Assembly (NCBI GenBank): GCA_036365145.1
Contig: JAEOAD010000004.1
Span: 48,018,001 to 48,082,000 of the forward strand
Source: Orientallactaga sibirica
Lineage: Eukaryota > Chordata > Mammalia > Rodentia > Dipodidae
Reading direction: 5' to 3'
Length of the DNA: 64,000 nt
Position numbers and translations under genes: made by a program. Under the pieces are notes generated by a model, which saw only the letters and a program-made list of their open reading frames with translations, made no database searches and was not told the origin of the DNA. Below are positions 61,735-64,000 of the stretch, piece by piece (position 1 is the stretch's first letter; each line of letters starts with the position of its first letter).

Positions 61735-63230
61735 TTTTCTTCATTATCTTGTCTAGTATAGCTGGTTCAAAAACTTCCCAAACAGACTTAAAAAAAAAAA
61801 ATCAAATGTTAAGACTTATCTGCATACAGAGACTGAGAATTCTTGCCATTTACCTCAATTCCAGTGGGACAAATTGAAAAGCTGAGTTTCAGTACCCTGG
61901 CACCAGGGTTGAAACAGCCTACCTCCCTTTGTCACCTGATCTCATCTAGGTGTTCAGTTACTGGAATAATTTCTTCACAGTGTTGTGTCCAGAATGTAGC
62001 CATATTCACATTCAAATTCACATCCTAAATCCTAGGTTGTCTTTCATTCCAGTCTTTTAGAGTGTATCCTTTGAAACTGCTACTTTCTTCTGCACTCTGC
62101 CTACATCAGACTGATAGTCATCAAAAGTGATAAATACATACACACAAACACACACACAATCACACACATGTTATCAAAGTAACATTTGGTATTTTCCCCT
62201 ATATCTGGTTTAAAGTAGAAGGCTGCAGTATGGACTTCATTCAAATGTAAATTTTGTGCTGATAATTGGGTTGTAATAGGAGTAAGGCTGTAGACAGACA
62301 AACTGCTAAAGATAAGGCTTTCCATTTTCTTCCAGATCTGTGTGACCTCTGTATTTCTCCCCAAGGGCAGTCCTTGCATCTTTTTTCCAAAGCACAATCA
62401 AACTACCCTGGCCCACGGATTTCTCAGCCAACTCTATCAGAAGCTCTTGTACTTTGGCGATCTGTGATCTGATCACAGACAATCACGAAAAGGAAATCCT
62501 GTGGGGAAAAACACTTACTCCTCACTGCAGGCTCTGGTGGGTTCAAGTTCTGCGAATGTCTATTGAGCGACTAAGACTGGCCAGGAGCTTGAGGCTGGCT
62601 GGGGACATTCCAGTCACCCTCCTTCTTCTGGTCAGCATCATGTAATACTGTGTCCAAGGCTACTGTCAGTTCTTCTGAATGGCCATGAATTGGTCTTATG
62701 ACTTCCAGTACATGAAAGTGGATTTCTTCCTCCTCCCTCTGTCAACAAATGGTTCTTTTATTTTCTCTATCAAGGGAACCTGTCCTTTGGTCCTCTTTTC
62801 TATATCAACAATGCCTTTGTTGTGTGAGAAACCTGGTATCAAGGCTTGACTCATACTAAGGGATTTGTAATTCATTTGGCTTTTCCTGACTCCTAATTGA
62901 ACCATGAAGCTGGGCTAGTCCTTTGTTTTCCTGTATAGTAAGACTCTACCACTTACTGTATAGTAAGACTCTAACACTAACAGAGGCTGAATCATTGGAA
63001 CATTCAGTAAATTCTTTTGAGGAAAGAGTTTTCATATTTGCAGAACGCACATCCCTTTAGCTTCCTCAAAAAAAACGGTGTGTGTGTGGTGTGTGTGTGT
63101 GGGGGGAGGGGTATTGTTCTGAGAAGGTCGACAACACAGAAGAATAGTGACAATGGAAGCAATGTTTAGAAACACTGGGGATTCCTGGCAACAGGGAGAT
63201 GTGTGAGAAATAAGAATAGGGGCTTGGTTT
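61735..63230. other. Intergenic stretch, nothing recognised
   Basis: About 1.5 kb without SINEs, apart from short TG/CA tracts (62140-62168; 63080-63105). Confidence 0.4.
62931..62980 (+). repeat. 25-bp tandem duplication
   Basis: Two adjacent 25-nt units starting ctgtatagtaagactcta (62931 and 62956) that agree at 23 of 25 positions. Confidence 0.9.
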
Positions 63231-63234
63231 GTTT

Positions 63235-63302
63235 TATTGTTTCTCTGGTCCTAGAGATCAAACCCAGGGCCTTGAACTTGCTAGGCAAGCACTCTGCCAT
63301 TG
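63235..63302 (-). mobile_element. ID-like SINE fragment, old
   Basis: Reverse head: 'agatcaaacccagggccttg' and 'ctaggcaagcactctgccat'. Confidence 0.55.
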
Positions 63303-64000
63303 GTCTGTTTTTGGGTGAGAGTAGGGCTTATAAGAGAAATGTAGCTTTCACCAAGGGAACATCTTTTGCTATAACCATCACAAGTTGAGGAGCCTCCCTC
63401 AAGCAAGCTTTGGCACCCCACTTATCCCATTGACCTCACCCTGAAAAAGGTCACAAAGCACTCATTCCAGAGGTGTCCACCCTATCCTGGGAGGAATGGA
63501 CCGTCTTTATCTTGGAAAACAAAGAGACACAGATGAACCTAAACAAACAAGCCTCGCTAGCATTTCCTCACTTTATGACCTTCAGACGACAGCTTCTTTG
63601 TCTAGTCACAGTTCTGTTCAGCTGTCCACACTTCGTCAAACCCATCATAAAATACACAGGTGTCCTTGTGTCTACATTTCTGAATGTGAATTTCATGTCC
63701 CATAAAACATATATTAACCTTTTTAACCCACTTTGTCAAAACAGGGGCCTCAGTCATGAACCGAGCAATGGCAGAGGAAAGAAATGACATCCCGGGATGC
63801 CAGTGCTGTTGAAAATAGACAATACATTGTTCACAGCCGCCCTAGTGAAGCTGGCAGGCTGTAGCAAGGGAAAGGCCCATGGTAGAGAAGGTCTGGCCTG
63901 GGAGGTGTTGGTGGCAGGTGTGCATTTGTTAAGTAAATGATCCACAAGATCTCTTGGTGCTTTGTTTTGACTGTGTAGCTTCTCCATGCAAGGAGCCCTG
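63303..64000. other. Intergenic end of window, nothing recognised
   Basis: No SINE, exon or RNA gene identified up to the window edge. Confidence 0.4.

Overview
This is a piece of mammalian, rodent-type nuclear DNA. The interspersed repeats show this: 7SL-derived B1 monomers and a tRNA-derived, B2-like SINE (reverse strand ending in 'agccatctctccagccc') recur about every 500-700 bp on both strands. The SINE repertoire looks most like that of jerboas and relatives (Dipodoidea, 'Dip'-type B2-like element). That species guess is inference; only the rodent assignment is strong.

Two protein genes are present, tail to tail. At 1-3480 on the + strand are the last three coding exons and the 3'UTR of LRP2 (megalin). 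They encode the last 113 residues of the cytoplasmic tail, including the FxNPxY endocytosis signal. At 35973-47463 on the - strand are all four coding exons of DHRS9 (retinol/3-alpha-hydroxysteroid dehydrogenase, SDR family). All four splice with matching phases into an intact 319-codon frame with Rossmann, NNAG, Ser and YxxxK motifs. The order DHRS9-LRP2 with facing 3' ends is the usual mammalian arrangement; ABCB11 would be expected beyond the right edge, and no exon of it was recognised.

Layout: 1-3480 LRP2 end; 3.5-35.4 kb intergenic, filled with SINEs, an L1 3' end (12.3-12.95 kb), a MaLR-like LTR split by a SINE (14.4-14.9 kb), a second LTR split by a SINE with a clean 16-bp target duplication (16.1-16.7 kb), a possible U6-like fragment (9.7 kb) and long stretches with nothing recognisable; 35.4-47.5 kb DHRS9 with SINE-rich introns and old L1 pieces; 47.5-64 kb upstream of DHRS9, with an L1 ORF2 relic (49.8-51.95 kb), two L1 3'UTR relics (56.0-57.1 and 60.9-61.7 kb) and long microsatellites. 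The non-coding 5' exon and promoter of DHRS9 could not be located.

No new gene system, CRISPR array, operon or intact mobile element was found. The points most worth checking are the LRP2 C-terminus, which ends Tyr-Asp-Val instead of the usual Ser-x-Val PDZ ligand; a (TTTG)10 microsatellite standing in for the polypyrimidine tract of DHRS9 exon 3; and closely spaced inverted SINEs inside DHRS9 intron 2.
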